Assembly (NCBI RefSeq): GCF_024362695.1
Contig: NC_065423.1
Span: 3,465,001 to 3,529,000 of the forward strand
Direction of reading: 5' to 3'
From: Pectinophora gossypiella
Lineage: Eukaryota; Arthropoda; Insecta; Lepidoptera; Gelechiidae
Length of the DNA stretch: 64,000 nucleotides
In this document: in pieces, positions 20,830 through 30,007 of the stretch
Numbering within the stretch: position 1 is the stretch's first letter
Layout: every line of letters begins with the position of its first letter
Made by a program: the position numbers and the translations under genes
The notes under the pieces: generated by a model
The model's database searches: none
What the model was told of the DNA's origin: nothing
The model's input: only the letters and a program-made list of their open reading frames with translations

Positions 20830-21058
20830 GGGGGTGTTAGTGACATCGTAACGAATACTGAGGGGGATGATTCAGGCCATGATTCTTGAGTTGATATCAA
20901 GTGGAATTTCCTGTCGGAAAATTCATGAATTTTTTGTGTTTTTTTAATTATTTTCTCTTCCATACTTTTGCGACGAAAAATTCCACTTGATATCAACTCA
21001 GAATTAGTCTGAATCATCCCTCAAAGTTTTCGTTACGATGTCACTAACACCCTGTATA
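20830..21058. mobile_element. MITE M1
   Basis: GGGGTGTTAGTGACATCGTA at the left and GATGTCACTAACACCCTGTA at the right; arms GATATCAAGTGGAATTTCCT and AAATTCCACTTGATATCAAC. Full length. Confidence 0.88.
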
Positions 21059-21080
21059 CATATTACATAGGCTATTTATA

Positions 21081-21341
21081 TCATGTAAGTAATGAAATGA
21101 AATGCCAAGGCAACAGAACCCCGCAAGAGCTTTTAAGCCTTGCGTTGTTTACTCCGAGCGACAACTCGGCAATCCAATCAATAGCAAATAATCTATCTCC
21201 GCGGTGCAGCCGCCAGGCAATCTCTGGGGGCGGTGGAAAATGAGAAAATTCTACCGAGCGAACTATCTCAAACGTTAGACGCCTACGGTCCATGCGCTCC
21301 TGGTACCCGCCGATTGATCGAAGGTTATTTTTAGCTTGCAT
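21081..21341 (-). other. 86-codon open frame, unassigned
   Basis: The minus-strand frame is open and less AT-rich than its surroundings (MQAKNNLRSIGGYQERMDRR near the start, PPPPEIAWRLHRGDRLFAID in the middle). I recognise no domain. It lies between an M1 MITE and an L5 fragment and may be a remnant of an unidentified transposon. The window gives no splice or promoter evidence. Confidence 0.2.
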
Positions 21342-21357
21342 ATCTTATAGTTTTATT

Positions 21358-21427
21358 GGTTTTTCGGCATTAACTACTTGACCGGACACATGGGGAGCGC
21401 TGAGAGCTCTCACACGGAAGTGAATTG
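21358..21427 (-). mobile_element. LINE L5 3' fragment
   Basis: GGCATTAACTACTTGACCGG and ACATGGGGAGCGCTGAGAGC followed by TCTCACACGG; both ends truncated. Confidence 0.6.
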
Positions 21428-21436
21428 GCATAAACT

Positions 21437-21466
21437 GGTTAAAAAGGCCACATTGAAGCAATGGGT
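21437..21466. mobile_element. MITE M2 terminal fragment
   Basis: GGTTAAAAAGGCCACATTGA then AGCAATGGG: only about 30 bp of one terminus. Confidence 0.5.
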
Positions 21467-22205
21467 TAGAAGCTATATGACTACATCTCGATAAGACTTT
21501 ATATGTTACATGACTACATCTTGATTAGACTATAAGCCATTTTTTTTGACTAGATCGCTTTACGACTACTTCTCGATTTGACCACATGGCATTTGGACAA
21601 TAAAGCTCTTTGCATTTACTTTTATCGCGGAAATCAAATTGTAAGTACTATAATCGCTTTGATGTAGCTTGTATAGAACCCCTAATTGTATTTCAAATTC
21701 CACGCAAACGAAGCCACGGGCTAAAGTTATGATAAAAAGGTGATCAAAAGTTCGGAGAACCATTTAATAAAGCGATTAAAATTCCATCACTCGATCGTTA
21801 ACCTTTCAGCGTTGTCGAATCTACCCGGATAGGTATATAATAATGTGGTGTGTCGTACCCAATTATTTCCAGTTCGTTACAACATCTATACATGTCAGGA
21901 CATGGACCTCAAACTAAATAATATGTGGATGGTAATAATATGGATATGACGCAAAGAATCATATATTTCAAAATGCTACTTTACAACTTAGAGGACGAGA
22001 AACTTTTTTACGAAACGTCAAAACGATTGAAAAATCAGGTAAATCTGATTGAAAAAAGGATTTTTTTTACTGACTTCAAAAAAAGGACTTTTATTTATTG
22101 CCAACACTTACAAAAAAGATGCAAAAAAATTCGCCACCGAAATCAAATAACACAGCACCTATAATTAACGCAATTAATTTTGCTTTATTAAGGTAATCTA
22201 AATCA
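21467..22205. other. No gene recognised; weak Helitron-end remnant
   Basis: CACGCAAACGAAGCCACGGG then CTAAAGTTA at 21700-21727 resembles a mutated Helitron 3' hairpin and end. The 79-codon plus-strand frame at 21925-22164 is lysine-rich and AT-driven, without a domain I recognise. Confidence 0.35.
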
Positions 22206-22210
22206 CTCGA

Positions 22211-22387
22211 AATCACTTTTTGAGACCGTCCTTTTTTAAGGACATTGCAGGCTTGACTCGCCTGATTGTCCAAAAAAGTAAGATGAATTCGTGCTTCAGA
22301 GCGCTCGTTAAGCAATTGGTCCCGTCTGCTAGCCGTAAAAACACCACCAACCCTCAGTGGAGCAGCGTGGAGGAGTATGCTCTATAT
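22211..22387 (+). mobile_element. SINE S1, 5' truncated, next to the Tc1 palindrome
   Basis: GAAATCACTTTTTGAGACCG, ACTCGCCTGATTGTCC, GTGCTTCAGAGCGCTCGTTA, CCGTAAAAACACCACCAACC and GTGGAGCAGCGTGGAGGAGT. It stops at ATGCTCTATAT where the Tc1 palindrome begins. The missing 3' part of the SINE is not found on the far side, so the insertion was accompanied by loss of flank. Confidence 0.8.
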
Positions 22388-22391
22388 TATA

Positions 22392-22440
22392 CACTTCTCA
22401 TCAAAAAAATCGAAACACTTCCGTTTTCATTGTTTCTGTC
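22392..22440 (+). repeat. Left TIR of the Tc1 palindrome
   Basis: CACTTCTCATCAAAAAAATC then GAAACACTTCCGTTTTCATT, preceded by TATA. It is repeated in inverse at 24053-24005. Confidence 0.9.
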
Positions 22441-22728
22441 CGAATTTAACACAAAAAAGAATTCATACGATGAAAAAAAATACATAAATGTATAGCTGGC
22501 AGTTTGGCCATTACAGTAATAAGCGAAAATTCTAAATTCAAAATTAGAATTTCATTTGTTTATCTTATAAACGAAATGAATCACTGTTTTGAGACAAATG
22601 TGTGTTTAGGGTTGGAGTACATTTAGCGTTTAAAAACTAAAAATTGGCGCCTATCCTTAAACTTTTTGTTTTTTATTTCAATACTGTGACTTTGGGACGT
22701 CTGAAAAAAGGTTTTTTTTCTAAAACGT

Positions 22729-23154
22729 ATGGATACTTCGCCCACAGAAGCCGCCCAAGTTGTGGCATTGCTGGATTCTGGCCTTAGTCAGCGTGTTGTG
22801 GCTGCAAGACTGCATCTAAGCCTGTCATCTGTTCATAGAGTCTATAAACGTTATCGGGAGACTGGTTTGTTCACGCGCCGTTCAGGATCTGGCAGGAATC
22901 GGGTCACTTCTGAGCGAGATGATCGATTTATTGTAACAACTTCTTTAAGAAATCGACGCCTTAACGCTTTTCAACTGCAGCAGCGGCTTCGTGTTGTACG
23001 AAGGGTGGCTGTAAGTGACTCTACAATTAGAAGAAGGTTGAAGGATCGTGGACTGGTACCGCATAAGCCAGCAAATGGGCCGAAATTAACTGCAGACCAT
23101 CGAAGAGCGCGCCTTAACTTTGCACGTGAGCACCTAAATTGGTCATACCTACAG
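22729..23154 (+). pseudogene. Tc1-like transposase, N-terminal part (left arm)
   Basis: ATG at 22729 opens MDTSPTEAAQVVALLDSGLS, followed by a helix-turn-helix (QRVVAARLHLSLSSVHRVYK, residues 21-40), GSGRNRVTSERDDRFIV and a second HTH-like region (VAVSDSTIRRRLKDRGLVPH), then LTADHRRARLNFAREHLNW. These are the two paired-like DNA-binding halves of Tc1-family transposases. The homology ends after SYLQ at 23154; the frame runs on into the unrelated strand of the spacer and stops 18 bases later. No DDE catalytic residue is present in this arm, so it cannot transpose. Identical in protein to the right arm over the shared part. Confidence 0.93.
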
Positions 23155-23716
23155 AACCGCCACCATAGCTGACCTTTTCTTCAATGCAGCATTGTGCATA
23201 GCGTTCTCCGTCTCTTCTGTAGACCTTGTTCCTTCCGTCGTTACCATACAGCATAATTTTACACTCATCAGAAAAGAGAACTTTGCTCCACTGTAGGTAT
23301 GACCAATTTAGGTGCTCACGTGCAAAGTTAAGGCGCGCTCTTCGATGGTCTGCAGTTAATTTCGGCCCATTTGCTGGCTTATGCGGTACCAGTCCACGAT
23401 CCTTCAACCTTCTTCTAATTGTAGAGTCACTTACAGCCACCCTTCGTACAACACGAAGCCGCTGCTGCAGTTGAAAAGCGTTAAGGCGTCGATTTCTTAA
23501 AGAAGTTGTTACAATAAATCGATCATCTCGCTCAGAAGTGACCCGATTCCTGCCAGATCCTGAACGGCGCGTGAACAAACCAGTCTCCCGATAACGTTTA
23601 TAGACTCTATGAACAGATGACAGGCTTAGATGCAGTCTTGCAGCCACAACACGCTGACTAAGGCCAGAATCCAGCAATGCCACAACTTGGGCGGCTTCTG
23701 TGGGCGAAGTATCCAT
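23155..23716 (-). pseudogene. Tc1-like transposase, N-terminal part extended to the first DDE motif (right arm)
   Basis: Starts at 23716 and repeats the left-arm protein, then continues across the spacer: WSKVLFSDECKIMLYGNDGR, NKVYRRDGERYAQCCIEEKV and SYGGGSV. The LFSDE segment is the place of the first catalytic Asp in Tc1/mariner enzymes, and GGGSV is the start of the conserved GGGSVMVWG segment. After GGGSV the frame enters the inverted left arm (GMTNLGAHVQS) and stops. The second and third acidic residues are missing, so the protein is inactive. A full Tc1 transposase is about 340 residues; about 190 are retained here. Confidence 0.93.
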
Positions 23717-24004
23717 ACGTTTTAGAAAAAAAAACCTTTTTTCAGACGTCCCAAAGTCACAGTATTGAAATAAAAAACAAAAAGTTTAAGGATAGGCGCC
23801 AATTTTTAGTTTTTAAACGCTAAATGTACTCCAACCCTAAACACACATTTGTCTCAAAACAGTGATTCATTTCGTTTATAAGATAAACAAATGAAATTCT
23901 AATTTTGAATTTAGAATTTTCGCTTATTACTGTAATGGCCAAACTGCCAGCTATACATTATGTATTTTTTTTCATCGTATGAATTCTTTTTTGTGTTAAA
24001 TTCG

Positions 24005-24053
24005 GACAGAAACAATGAAAACGGAAGTGTTTCGATTTTTTTGATGAGAAGTG
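24005..24053 (-). repeat. Right TIR of the Tc1 palindrome
   Basis: Inverted copy of the left TIR; ends GATGAGAAGTG followed by TATATG. Confidence 0.9.
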
Positions 24054-24175
24054 TATATGTTGTGTATATTATACAACAAGAAAAAGAAAAGAGAATTTTT
24101 TCTTTTTAGAGACTTTCTTACTTTTTTTTTGGATATTCATTACTTATCCGTTATTATCTTTGTTGGGGTCCTTTG

Positions 24176-24306
24176 CTTGATGTGACTTATAGTAGATTTG
24201 CCGCAAATGGCATTAACTACTTGGCGCTGAGCGCTAAGGGCTCTCACCCAGTCCATTTAACACAACAGGCCTGAGGGTGCGCAGTTGGGCGCGAACATAA
24301 ACTAAT
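24176..24306 (-). mobile_element. LINE L5 3' fragment
   Basis: TGATGTGACTTATAGTAGAT, TTGCCGCAAATGGCATTAAC, AACACAACAGGCCTGAGGGT and GCGCAGTTGGGCGCGAAC. Confidence 0.72.
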
Positions 24307-24527
24307 ATTATGTTATGTTTTTCGAAACCCATATCCATATTAGTTCTAACTTAACTCCCAAAAGTCCAAACCCTGCATAAAACATGTTATTATAATATGG
24401 GATGGGGAAAACCTTTGACTTTCCGAAAATAATCCCACTTGACCGCGTATGACCAATGAATGTATGTGATGACATGAAGACACATACATAAAATTATCCT
24501 TGTGACTTCACCATACAATAAAATCAA

Positions 24528-24857
24528 CAGCCTCCGTGATCTAGTGGTTAGAGCGTTAGGCTCAAAATCTGGAGGTCCGGGTTCGATTCCCGATGGGGAC
24601 ATTGTCGAAATCACTTTGTGAGACTGTCCTTTGTTTGGTAAGGACTTTTCAGGCTTGAATCACCTGATTGTCCGAAAAAGTAAGATGATTCCGTGCTTCG
24701 GAAGGCACGTTAAGCCGTTGGTCCCGGCTATTAGCCGTAAAAACACCTCCACCAACCCGCAGTGGAGCAGCGTGGTGGAGTATGCTCCATACCCCCTCCG
24801 GTTGATTGAGGGGAGGCCTGTGCCCAGCAGTGGGACGTATATAGGCAGTTTATGTTC
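24528..24857 (+). mobile_element. SINE S1, full length
   Basis: tRNA-like head CAGCCTCCGTGATCTAGTGG with B box GGGTTCGATTCCCGATGGGG; then TCGAAATCACTTTGTGAGAC, the central domain CCGTGCTTCGGAAGGCACGT, CCGTAAAAACACCTCCACCA and the tail GGGAGGCCTGTGCCCAGCAG ending TGGGACGTATATAGGCAG. The tail reads as the end of an RTE-type protein (QQWDVY). Differs from the copy at 25992 at only a handful of positions. Confidence 0.93.
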
Positions 24858-25189
24858 AATTTCTTTTTGATGCGAAGATTAAAGGACTGGAACTGATAAA
24901 TAATTAAATAATAAATATTTCTTTCATTCTTTCTTTTCTTTCTTTAACTGTCTACCGTCGTCTGTTTTTCCACTCGTTATAATCTGGGAGTGTTCAAGGC
25001 TACATTGAATAGGCATTTGTTAAGCGTGATCCACCCTAGACCACATCGTCACTAACCATCAGGTGAGATTGTGGTCAAACGTGAGACTATTTTATTTAAA
25101 AGAAAACACGTTTAGATCATAAACTTCTACTTTAGGAAGTAAGTAGGTATTATACTGACATGTATTCCTCTTTTTTGAAATCGGGGTAG

Positions 25190-25352
25190 TCAGAGGTACA
25201 TCCATCGCAAGATGAACTAAGTACCCACACCTCACCGAGCTTGCCGTTAGACCAACGATAGGTGGTGAGCCGTATCGCCGTCTATAACAATCGAACCAAC
25301 TGTCTGAGTGAAAACTGCACTTAAGATAAATTAATAACTCATTGGTGCAACA
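25190..25352 (-). mobile_element. SINE S5, head side interrupted by S3
   Basis: GTACATCCATCGCAAGATGA, ACACCTCACCGAGCTTGCCG, GTGAGCCGTATCGCCGTCTA and CTGCACTTAAGATAAATTAA up to ATTGGTGCAA, where the S3 SINE begins. The rest of the head is not seen beyond the insertion. Confidence 0.7.
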
Positions 25353-25627
25353 AGGAGCTCGGTGGCGCAGCGGTAAACGCGCTCGGTCTGCGATTGTTGA
25401 AGTTAAGCAACTTTCGCAAAGGCCGGTCATAGGATGGGTGACCACAAAAAAAAAGATTTCATCTCGAGCTCCTCCGTGCTTCGGAAGGCACGTTAAGCCG
25501 TTGGTCCCGGCTACATTAGCAGTCGTTAATAACCACCAATCCGCACTGGGCCCGCGTGGTGGTTTAAGGCCCGATCTCCCTATCCATCCATAGAGAAAGG
25601 CCCGTGCCCCAGCAGTGGGGACGTAGT
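25353..25627 (+). mobile_element. SINE S3, near full length
   Basis: GGAGCTCGGTGGCGCAGCGG, GAAGTTAAGCAACTTTCGCA, GGCCGGTCATAGGATGGGTG, central domain GTGCTTCGGAAGGCACGTTA, and tail GGCCCGATCTCCCTATCCAT to CCCAGCAGTGGGGACG. The closing (GAT)n is absent. Confidence 0.9.
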
Positions 25628-25678
25628 TAGTATATAGTAGGTTTTAGTTCCAATAACATAGGGCAATGGATTCATTAG

Positions 25679-25893
25679 GGACTGTCGAATTTGTTTTCGA
25701 ATTCATGTTTGAATCATAAATGATTATCACGTGTTCAGCGGTGAAGGAAAACATTGCGAGAAAACCCACATTTAGAGGCATGTGATCTAACCTGTATTAG
25801 GCTGGTTTTGTCTTCGCGGGTTGGAAGGTCAGACAGGCAGTCACTTCTGTAAAAAACCGGTCCTGTCAAAACGGAATAATGCTAGGGAGATGA
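25679..25893 (+). mobile_element. SINE S4, 5' truncated, with target-site duplication
   Basis: ACTGTCGAATTTGTTTTCGA, TGATTATCACGTGTTCAGCG, CCTAACCTGTATTAGGCTGG-type body and GGTTGGAAGGTCAGACAGGC, ending GGGAGATGATGA. ATGGATTCA occurs on both sides (about 25667 and 25895), and the uninterrupted sequence exists at 4870, so ends and duplication are well supported. Confidence 0.88.
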
Positions 25894-25991
25894 TGAATGG
25901 ATTCAGAAGGGTAGAGTCAAAAGGGATGACATCGCCCGCCACCATACTCAGAGAAATTACAAAGGAATTGACGAATATACTTACTTACTTA

Positions 25992-26326
25992 ACAGCCTCC
26001 GTGGTCTAGTGGTTAGAGCGTTAGGCTCACGATCTGGAGGTCCGGGTTCGATTCCCGATGGGGACATTGTCGAAATCACTTTGTGAGACTGTCCTTTGTT
26101 TGGTAAGGACTTTTCAGGCTTGAATCACCTGATTGTCCGAAAAAGTAAGATGATTCCGTGCTTCGGAAGGCACGTTAAGCCGTTGGTCCCGGCTATTAGC
26201 CGTAAAAACACCTCCACCAACCCGCAGTGGAGCAGCGTGGTGGAGTATGCTCCATACCCCCTCCGGTTGATTGAGGGGAGGCGTGTGCCCAGCATTGGGA
26301 CGTATATAGGCTGTTGATGATGATGA
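25992..26326 (+). mobile_element. SINE S1, full length, with target-site duplication
   Basis: CAGCCTCCGTGGTCTAGTGG head, same body and tail as the 24528 copy, ending in a short (GAT)n. ACTTACTTA lies on both sides (about 25982-25990 and 26327-26335). Confidence 0.92.
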
Positions 26327-26572
26327 CTTACTTACGAATATACTTTAAAACTGTTAGTACTATAACGTTTAAAGCGCATGATATAACAGCGTCGTCAGTT
26401 AAGCGATCCAACATGGCGAGCGCAATCAGCTTAACTAACTTTGGTGGCCTTCATTACAAACTCTTGTTTGTTTTGCTAATAGACACAGATAGGTTTATTT
26501 GATAGCAAAAAACCTAAGGAAATAACTTGTGTCCCAAATAGATAGCTTTGTTCGGAGAACGCATGTATTTTT

Positions 26573-26780
26573 TTTTTGACGTGACTTATTGTAGGTTTGC
26601 CGCAGATGGCATCAACTACTTGGCCGGACAAATGGGGAGCGCTGAAGGCTCTCACCCGGTACAACGTTTAAGACAACAGGCCTGAGGGTGCCCAGTTGGG
26701 CGCGAACAGTTGATTGAGGGAAGTCGTCGGCCACGCCGGCGGGGTAGGTATCGGGGTAAGTCATTGGTGAACGCATGACT
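26573..26780 (-). mobile_element. LINE L5 3' fragment, longer copy
   Basis: A T run, then GACGTGACTTATTGTAGGTT, CATCAACTACTTGGCCGGAC, CAACAGGCCTGAGGGTGCCC and GGCCACGCCGGCGGGGTAGG; internally deleted relative to 36775-37047 between GCGCGAACAG and TTGATTGAGG. Confidence 0.75.
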
Positions 26781-26943
26781 TACATCTTAATTTTACCAAT
26801 TCGAATCCCGGGTCGGGCTCTAAACCACTGGATTTGACTTGGTAGATTTGAATTCATATTTAGATTATAGATTATTGAATTCACGTGATCTTCAGGTTTT
26901 GTACTCGGTAAATGGCAATAGGCTCGCCCATTTTACAATTGAC

Positions 26944-27091
26944 TGAGTGTTAGTGACATCGTAACGAATGTTGAAGGGGATGATTCAGACCATGATTCTG
27001 CGTTAATATCAAGTGGAATTTTCCGTCGCAAAATTCCACTTGATATTAACTCAGTATCATGATCTGAATCATCAAACAAACACCCTGTATA
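26944..27091. mobile_element. MITE M1, short 148-bp form
   Basis: GAGTGTTAGTGACATCGTAA to AAACACCCTGTAT, with the two arms meeting directly: TCAAGTGGAATTTTCCGTCG and CAAAATTCCACTTGATATTA. The loop of about 70 nt found in other copies is absent. Confidence 0.82.
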
Positions 27092-27453
27092 CTATACGTC
27101 TCTGCCTACCCCTGCGGAGATACAGGCGTGATGCTGTGTTGTAAAAAGAAAACATTGACTTCACATTGAAATGACACATGGGCGTGCCTTCCAAAACAGA
27201 TTCGCAGATTAAAATCATGTTCGGAATACTAATGAACCATATCTCACCTGGCAACCTCAATGAACTGGCAACACCGAAGATATTGCCAATGTTTTAAATC
27301 TATGGACCCCTGATAAACAATATTATACTCCTTGGAGCGTTCTAACTTCGGTTTGTTAACGAAACTACTGGCTTCAGCAGACCCATACCAAGATATGAAC
27401 CAGCAGCTTTAAGAGCTGAATGCAAGTCTGATCTGACCACTAACACCGCTACA

Positions 27454-27550
27454 CCGCACCCCGGACACTTCGTACAAAAAACCTTGTTCTACGCAGCCGC
27501 TAATGGGGAGCGGATAGTTGCCGTTCTATAGTATTATTCCTTATTCTATG
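27454..27550 (-). repeat. Repeat M5, internally deleted
   Basis: CACCCCGGACACTTCGTACA at the left and CTATAGTATTATTCCTTATT at the right, with GGGGAGCGGATAGTTGCCGT between; about half of the element is missing. Confidence 0.65.
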
Positions 27551-27975
27551 ATTACAGCTCAAAAACGTAAAACTTCAATAATAAAACGTTATTAGAAAAT
27601 GGAGTTTCAAACAAATCCCTAAAAGAAGCGTCGTTTGGCCTGCCTACTTAAAACAACCGACCTATCCAAGTTTTAATCTTCTGTAACCTTTCATCCCATC
27701 AAAAGTTGTGAGGAAGAACTCAGTAATTTTGGTCGACACCGGGCGTCCTCATTGAACCTTTAAACCAAAGCTAACAACTTAGGGACAGAAAATACTGAGT
27801 CCTTACAAAATGATTAAAAAAAAATCTTCGGCTTGCTTCTCACTTTAACACGCTGTTTATGAATTCAGCGTGTTAATACCACTCCATCGGAAAAAAAATA
27901 GAACGTCTACTTCATTTTAATAAAAAACATAATAGTTTTACTTGTTTAATTAAGATTTTGAGGTTTTGCTGCGCC
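27551..27975. other. No gene or repeat recognised
   Basis: AT-rich, with A runs at about 27820 and 27890; no frame with protein character. Confidence 0.4.
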
Positions 27976-28046
27976 GTTTTTGTCCGGCCAAGTAGTTAAT
28001 GCCATCTGCGGCAAATCTACAATAATAAGTCACGTCAAAAAAAAAA
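27976..28046 (+). mobile_element. LINE L5 3' tip with poly(A)
   Basis: TTGTCCGGCCAAGTAGTTAA, TGCCATCTGCGGCAAATCTA, CAATAATAAGTCACGTC then a run of A. Sense orientation. Confidence 0.7.
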
Positions 28047-28164
28047 CTGCGCCGTTGTTCGATTTACATTGATGGTTTTGAATCATTTTGGTATTTTTTC
28101 TTATGCGTCCTATGTAGCTTAAATCACATTAAAAATACATTCGAATTTTAACAAATTTTACAAC

Positions 28165-28366
28165 TGGCAATTCCACTTGATATCAACTCAGAATCATGGT
28201 TTGAATCACCCTAAAGCTTTTGGTACGAGTTCACTAACACCTTGTATTATGTGATTCTGGGGGCATGATTCTGAGTTGATATCAAGTGGAATTTCCTATC
28301 GGAAAATTCATGAAAATTTTAGTGCTTTTTAATTATTTTCAATGCCATACTTTTCCGATGGATGTA
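28165..28366. mobile_element. MITE M1, rearranged
   Basis: A right half comes first (ATTCCACTTGATATCAACTC ... CACTAACACCTTGTAT), then the left-centre part of a copy (TTCTGAGTTGATATCAAGTG, GAATTTCCTATCGGAAAATT). The order is the reverse of an intact element, so two truncated copies abut or one was rearranged. Confidence 0.7.
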
Positions 28367-28674
28367 TTATTTAATTAAAATTTAAAAAAAATAACATTTC
28401 TATAATCACATTGCAGTCTTTGAAAGAAACAAAAAATACTCTCTGTTTCCTAACAACAATACCGCATATAATTAATATTTTAATTAAACCATTTCGACTT
28501 CCTTGCAAACGACATAAGAAAATGCCTTTCAGTTAATTGAATCAGAATTCCCATATGAATAGACGACTACTCCTTCAAATTATATGTAACAGCGCGTGAA
28601 GATTCTATCCGGTCTTAAACTTACATAATCCAACACAGAGACGAATTCAGGGCCCATACGCTCTATTTTTTTTA

Positions 28675-29170
28675 TTATTGTTGTTAAACGGTTTTATTAT
28701 TATTATTAAACGGTTTTATTATTATGTTATGTCTGGATTGGTTCCATCTCGGCTCTTTAAGGCCGGTACCTTTAAGTGATCACGGGCCTAAACCAAGTGA
28801 TCACTCATTTAATAAATTGGGTTAAGTTTATTATTAAACGATGTTATTATTATTATATAACGGTTTTATTATTATGTTTGTCATTTCCATATCTCGGGCC
28901 TGTGGAGACCCGGACTTTTGGAAGGCGTGCGTGGGGCCGAAGCCAACACGTAGAGGCCCAATAAGACAATTTAATCTAAATGTGATGTGACACCAACCGG
29001 CGATTATCCCTGTATACACTATGGGAGTGCACCCAAAGACAATCCCCGGTTCGTATAGGACTACTGCAGATTATGGGAACAAAGGAAACTGGGCTATTGG
29101 GTTGTTAAACGATTTTATTATTATTATTGAGCGTTTTTGTTATTATTATTAAACGATTTTATTATTAATC
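28675..29170 (+). mobile_element. LINE L7 3' region with TTATTATT tracts
   Basis: GGTTTTATTATTATTATTAA-type stretches alternate with TTAAACG units at both ends. Between them, CATTTCCATATCTCGGGCCT, CGGACTTTTGGAAGGCGTGC and GGGGCCGAAGCCAACACGTA match the complement of 10925-11010. No coding domain can be read, so the LINE assignment rests on the tail character and dispersal. Confidence 0.55.
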
Positions 29171-29384
29171 CGTGTGTTTTATTTTTTCTTGGGTCAAATT
29201 TAGTAATTGAAATTTCACCCTCTTTTTTCAACCGATTGATCTGAAATTTGGTTTACGCTTTTGATGAGACTAATGCCTGTTAGGTTTTTATAATAAAAAA
29301 AGGTATTTTTTTCAGGATACTATTGTTCAATTTTCGCAATCTTTCCCAAAAAGAAGCGATACAGCCCCGAACAACAGCGAAAAA

Positions 29385-29476
29385 TGTTCACATAGATATG
29401 TGCGTGAAAGTTGTGAGTACCGAGATGACGATTGACAGAGATGGATAGAGGAATTCATGTAGAGCCGACGGGATAA
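29385..29476 (+). pseudogene. LINE L8 C-terminal fragment, broken
   Basis: The frame reads NVHIDMCVKVVSTEMTIDRD, G, a stop, RNSCRADGITVG. The V-S-T-E-M-T-x-D-R-x-x-W-x(3)-C-x-A-D pattern resembles C-termini of moth LINE proteins; the stop sits where Trp is usual. A related degenerate copy is at 48785-48930. Confidence 0.5.
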
Positions 29477-29830
29477 CGGTAGGATGATGAGACAAAAAAG
29501 AAAATACCTCCCTAAAAAACAAATGGTTCACGACGACAGTTTAATATCATCCATTTGTCATAAAATTATATATGACTCCATTTTGGACACTTGTGACCGG
29601 CTGGATGTGATATATTGGCAGGGCTTTTAATATAATAAATCGTTTAAGACGGCCTTTGAAGAAAGAGCTAGTTTTTGACTATAACTTCTACTTCTAACAC
29701 TTCGAAATTAGTCTAAAGTCAAACCCCGGGAACTCTATACAAAAATCTAATTCGAACTATGTGCCGCGTAAGTAAGAGCGAGACAGTCGGCGCGCTCTCC
29801 TTTAGCGCCTTACGGCTGTTTACAACTAAG

Positions 29831-30007
29831 GGTTCTCACAGACCACACCTACTCTGAACCGGCGTGCGTGTATGAAGCGATTGATGAATATGGAGGAAGC
29901 AAGAGAAGTGTGTCAGGATCGAAGCAAATGGAATTCTATAGTCTCTGCTTACCCCGGTGGGAAATAGGCGTGAGTTTATGTATGTATGTATGTGGTTCTC
30001 ACAGACG
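29831..30007 (+). mobile_element. LINE L1 5'-truncated insertion with 13-bp target duplication
   Basis: GGTTCTCACAGAC is at 29831-29843 and again at 29995-30007. Between them are the last coding part and tail of L1: ACTCTGAACCGGCGTGCGTG, GGAGGAAGCAAGAGAAGTGT, CTGCTTACCCCGGTGGGAAA-TAG and GAGTTTATGTATGTATGTAT. It lies inside a short minus-strand open frame. Confidence 0.85.

Larger units (their letters stand above)
22392..24053. mobile_element. Palindromic Tc1-like transposon (two inverted 5' halves)
   Basis: Arms 22392-23154 and 24053-23291 are both 763 bp and inverted copies of each other. I see only two differences, both single-base indels (TACATAAATG against TACATAATG; a run of 8 T against 9). 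A 136-bp spacer, 23155-23290, is unpaired. Both outer ends are the same TIR beginning CACTTCTCATC, flanked by TA on each side (22390-22391 and 24054-24055). DNA outside the TAs is not palindromic. Both arms carry the same 5' portion of the transposase gene; the 3' half of the element is absent. Confidence 0.95.

Noticed and set aside
22729..23716. Two functional transposase genes facing each other
   Set aside because: Both lack the second and third catalytic acidic residues and end at the palindrome junction.
22392..24053. Assembly or sequencing artefact as the cause of the palindrome
   Set aside because: A missed-adapter or chimeric read would extend the palindrome into flanking DNA. Here it ends exactly at the TIRs and TA on both sides, flanks differ, and arms carry two differences. 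Not fully excluded without reads.
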